Positions 39,644 to 40,913 of a DNA stretch of 40,913 nucleotides are shown here, one piece after another; within the stretch, counting starts at the first letter, position 1; each line of letters starts with the position of its first letter. The position numbers and the translations under genes are program-made. Origin of the DNA: Flavobacteriales bacterium (GTDB lineage: Bacteria > Bacteroidota > Bacteroidia > Flavobacteriales_G > JALEGO01); NCBI GenBank assembly GCA_020629755.1, contig JAHDCS010000015.1:1-40913 (forward strand), in the 5' to 3' direction. A model generated the notes under the pieces. The model worked only from the letters and a program-made list of their open reading frames with translations, did no database searches and was not told the DNA's origin.

Positions 39644-40792
39644 TTAGTTCGATAACTTATCGTTGATCTCCTTTACTTTATCATTCATATTCAAACGCAC
39701 ATAAAGCTCTTTAAGCGATTTTAAAGTGGGTTTATCAGACGGATTAATATGATGTGCTTTCTCTAAAAACGGCAATGCTTTTTTAAAATCTTCCATCGCC
39801 TGATTTTCAAGAGTTTTTGCTTTTTTTGCCTCATTTAAAGGCAATTCGTTTCTCTCTTTAATTTTATTAGCCCCGTTGTTGAAATACAATGCCCCTGCAT
39901 TGTAATACGCATCAAAATAATTAGGATCTAACTCAATCGCTTTTTGATAACTCTCAAGCACTTCATTAGCCGGCGCTTTCTTCTGATCTAATAAAAACCC
40001 TTTATTGTAATGAAACACGGCATTGTTTGGTTCATTTTCTAGAGATGAATTTACACTCGCCAATGCCCCATCAAAATCGTTATCGTTTAAATAAATACTA
40101 AACACATAATTTAAAATATTTTGATTGTTAGGATACTTTTTTAACCCTTCATTTTTAAGGAATTCAACGGCCGCATCTTTTTTGCCATCTTTCACCATAA
40201 GATCAGCCATTGTAGTGAACATCTTATCACCACCGTAGCCTAAATCAAGACATTTTTTATAACTGATTTCTGCTTTCGCGTTTTCACCTGCATTCGCATA
40301 AGAAAGCCCAGTATTATAGATAGACAAGGTATCTGTTAAACCTAATTTTTGGTTAATCATGGTGGTTTTCTCGAACAATGAACCCGCCACTTTGTAATCT
40401 TTGGCTTTAAAGGCTTCAATTCCTTTGTTAAATACAGGATTTATCAGTTGAGCAAAATTATTGTTCAAATCGGTTTTGCTGACTTTTTTATCGTTTAACT
40501 CAAATGCTTTTAAAAAAGCATTGTAGGCAACTTCTGCAGCATTTGGCGCTAGTGCTTTAAACTTCTCCTCTTTAGTATTTAATAAAGCCAAATAGACTTT
40601 ACCTTTATAAAACCATGTTTTACCAAGAGTTTTGGTGTCTGCATGTTCTGAAGCTAAATCAATGGCTTCTTTGGCTTTGTCTAATTCATCATATTTTAAA
40701 TAATTAGACGCACTTTGTACTTTTGCTTTTTGGGCAGTCAATGAAACCATTGTTCCTGACAGGATAGAGAGTAAAAAAAGTTTTTTCATCAT
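39644..40792 (-). CDS. Secreted TPR-repeat protein
   Basis: A 382-residue protein with a signal peptide (MMKKLFLLSILSGTMVSLTAQ). TPR repeats span about 30-370: DELDKAKEAIDLASEHADT, KTWFYKGKVYLALL, GLSYANAGENAKAEISYKKCLDLG, AVFHYNKGFLLDQKK, YFDAYYNAGALYFNNG, and a final QAMEDFKKALPFLEKAHHINP. It is probably a periplasmic scaffold. Genes of this type lie directly downstream of gyrA in many flavobacteria, which would fit the gene fragment on its upstream side. The start is one of two adjacent ATG codons. It has a TAnnTTTG element 18 nt upstream and a strong terminator downstream. Confidence 0.85.
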   Translation of the reverse strand: MMKKLFLLSILSGTMVSLTAQKAKVQSASNYLKYDELDKAKEAIDLASEHADTKTLGKTWFYKGKVYLALLNTKEEKFKALAPNAAEVAYNAFLKAFELNDKKVSKTDLNNNFAQLINPVFNKGIEAFKAKDYKVAGSLFEKTTMINQKLGLTDTLSIYNTGLSYANAGENAKAEISYKKCLDLGYGGDKMFTTMADLMVKDGKKDAAVEFLKNEGLKKYPNNQNILNYVFSIYLNDNDFDGALASVNSSLENEPNNAVFHYNKGFLLDQKKAPANEVLESYQKAIELDPNYFDAYYNAGALYFNNGANKIKERNELPLNEAKKAKTLENQAMEDFKKALPFLEKAHHINPSDKPTLKSLKELYVRLNMNDKVKEINDKLSN

Positions 40793-40810
40793 TTAGAAAT
40801 TTAAACACTA

Positions 40811-40818
40811 CAAAAATA
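40811..40818 (-). promoter_or_regulatory. -7 element of the TPR gene
   Basis: TATTTTTG on the minus strand fits TAnnTTTG and ends 18 nt before the first ATG of the TPR gene. No -33 TTG is found at the proper distance. Confidence 0.4.
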
Positions 40819-40850
40819 CAGGAAAAAACAATAGATGTAAAGCGGCCTAT

Positions 40851-40913
40851 CTAATTGGAGTTACCCCGTTTTTCATTAGAAAACCTTTCATAAACCTCAT
40901 TATCATTGAATTT
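40851..40913 (-). CDS. C-terminal end of an upstream gene (partial), possibly gyrA
   Basis: From the window edge, one minus-strand frame stays open for 20 codons (ending YERFSNEKRGNSN) before a TAG at 40853-40851. The polar, charged ending is typical of the disordered tail of a cytoplasmic protein. The identity cannot be read from 20 residues. gyrA is suggested only because a TPR gene of this type often follows gyrA in flavobacteria. Confidence 0.35.
   Translation of the reverse strand, partial: KFNDNEVYERFSNEKRGNSN

Overview
The window is about 41 kb of AT-rich DNA (roughly 36% GC by eye). It comes from a member of the Bacteroidota, most likely a flavobacterium-like marine lineage. The evidence is GldF and GldG, a surface protein with a gliding/type IX secretion C-terminal domain, an RprX/RprY-type two-component pair, Bacteroidota-type FabI, CcsA and Lpd sequences, and promoters of the Bacteroidota form TTG-N18-22-TAnnTTTG. 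It is ordinary chromosome: I see no integrase, transposase, phage gene or CRISPR array.

Layout. 1-4672 (minus) is the end of an exopolysaccharide locus: a Wzc-like chain-length protein/kinase (partial, TTG start), a Wza-like export lipoprotein, a GT4 glycosyltransferase and an asparagine synthetase. 4681-9703 (minus) holds lpdA, phoH and alaS. 9802-11150 (plus) is an M23 peptidase and a MerR-type regulator. 11147-13379 (minus) is the response regulator/histidine kinase pair. 13524-14781 (plus) is an ECF sigma factor with a membrane partner. 14792-15111 (minus) is the RNase P RNA. 15185-18540 (plus) is a DoxX-type membrane protein, dapA, a small secreted protein and fabI, followed by an unrecognised exported protein. 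19116-20987 (minus) is a GT-C/TPR membrane protein. 21084-21716 (plus) is an amphipathic repeat protein built on an exact 153-bp tandem repeat. 21824-28269 (plus) is ccsA, a DUF2520 protein, a KdsC-like phosphatase, a UbiA prenyltransferase, maf and a quinone-oxidoreductase-like protein. 28373-39382 (minus) is dnaN, a DUF4340 protein, gldG, gldF, a CBS/cysteine-synthase-like enzyme, an FtsX-type permease, meaB and a large PKD-repeat surface protein. 39644-40792 (minus) is a secreted TPR protein, then the last codons of another gene.

Genes that work together: the Wza/Wzc/GT/AsnB genes build and export surface polysaccharide. GldF, GldG and DUF4340 form the membrane and periplasmic part of an ABC system. 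The PKD protein is probable type IX secretion cargo. RprX/RprY and the ECF sigma/anti-sigma pair are divergent envelope-sensing circuits sharing one intergenic region. DapA, FabI, CcsA, DnaN, AlaS and RNase P are housekeeping functions.

Most unusual signals: (1) the octamer GGGGGGAT occurs 15 times, all inside genes, on both strands and in all reading frames, where about 0.3 is expected. (2) The divergent alaS and M23 genes have promoters placed so close to their start codons that both mRNAs are predicted to be leaderless; the rnpB promoter in this same window provides the calibration. (3) A 19-bp sequence with inverted-repeat structure occurs on both sides of the maf/oxidoreductase pair. (4) There is an exact 153-bp tandem duplication in the repeat protein gene.
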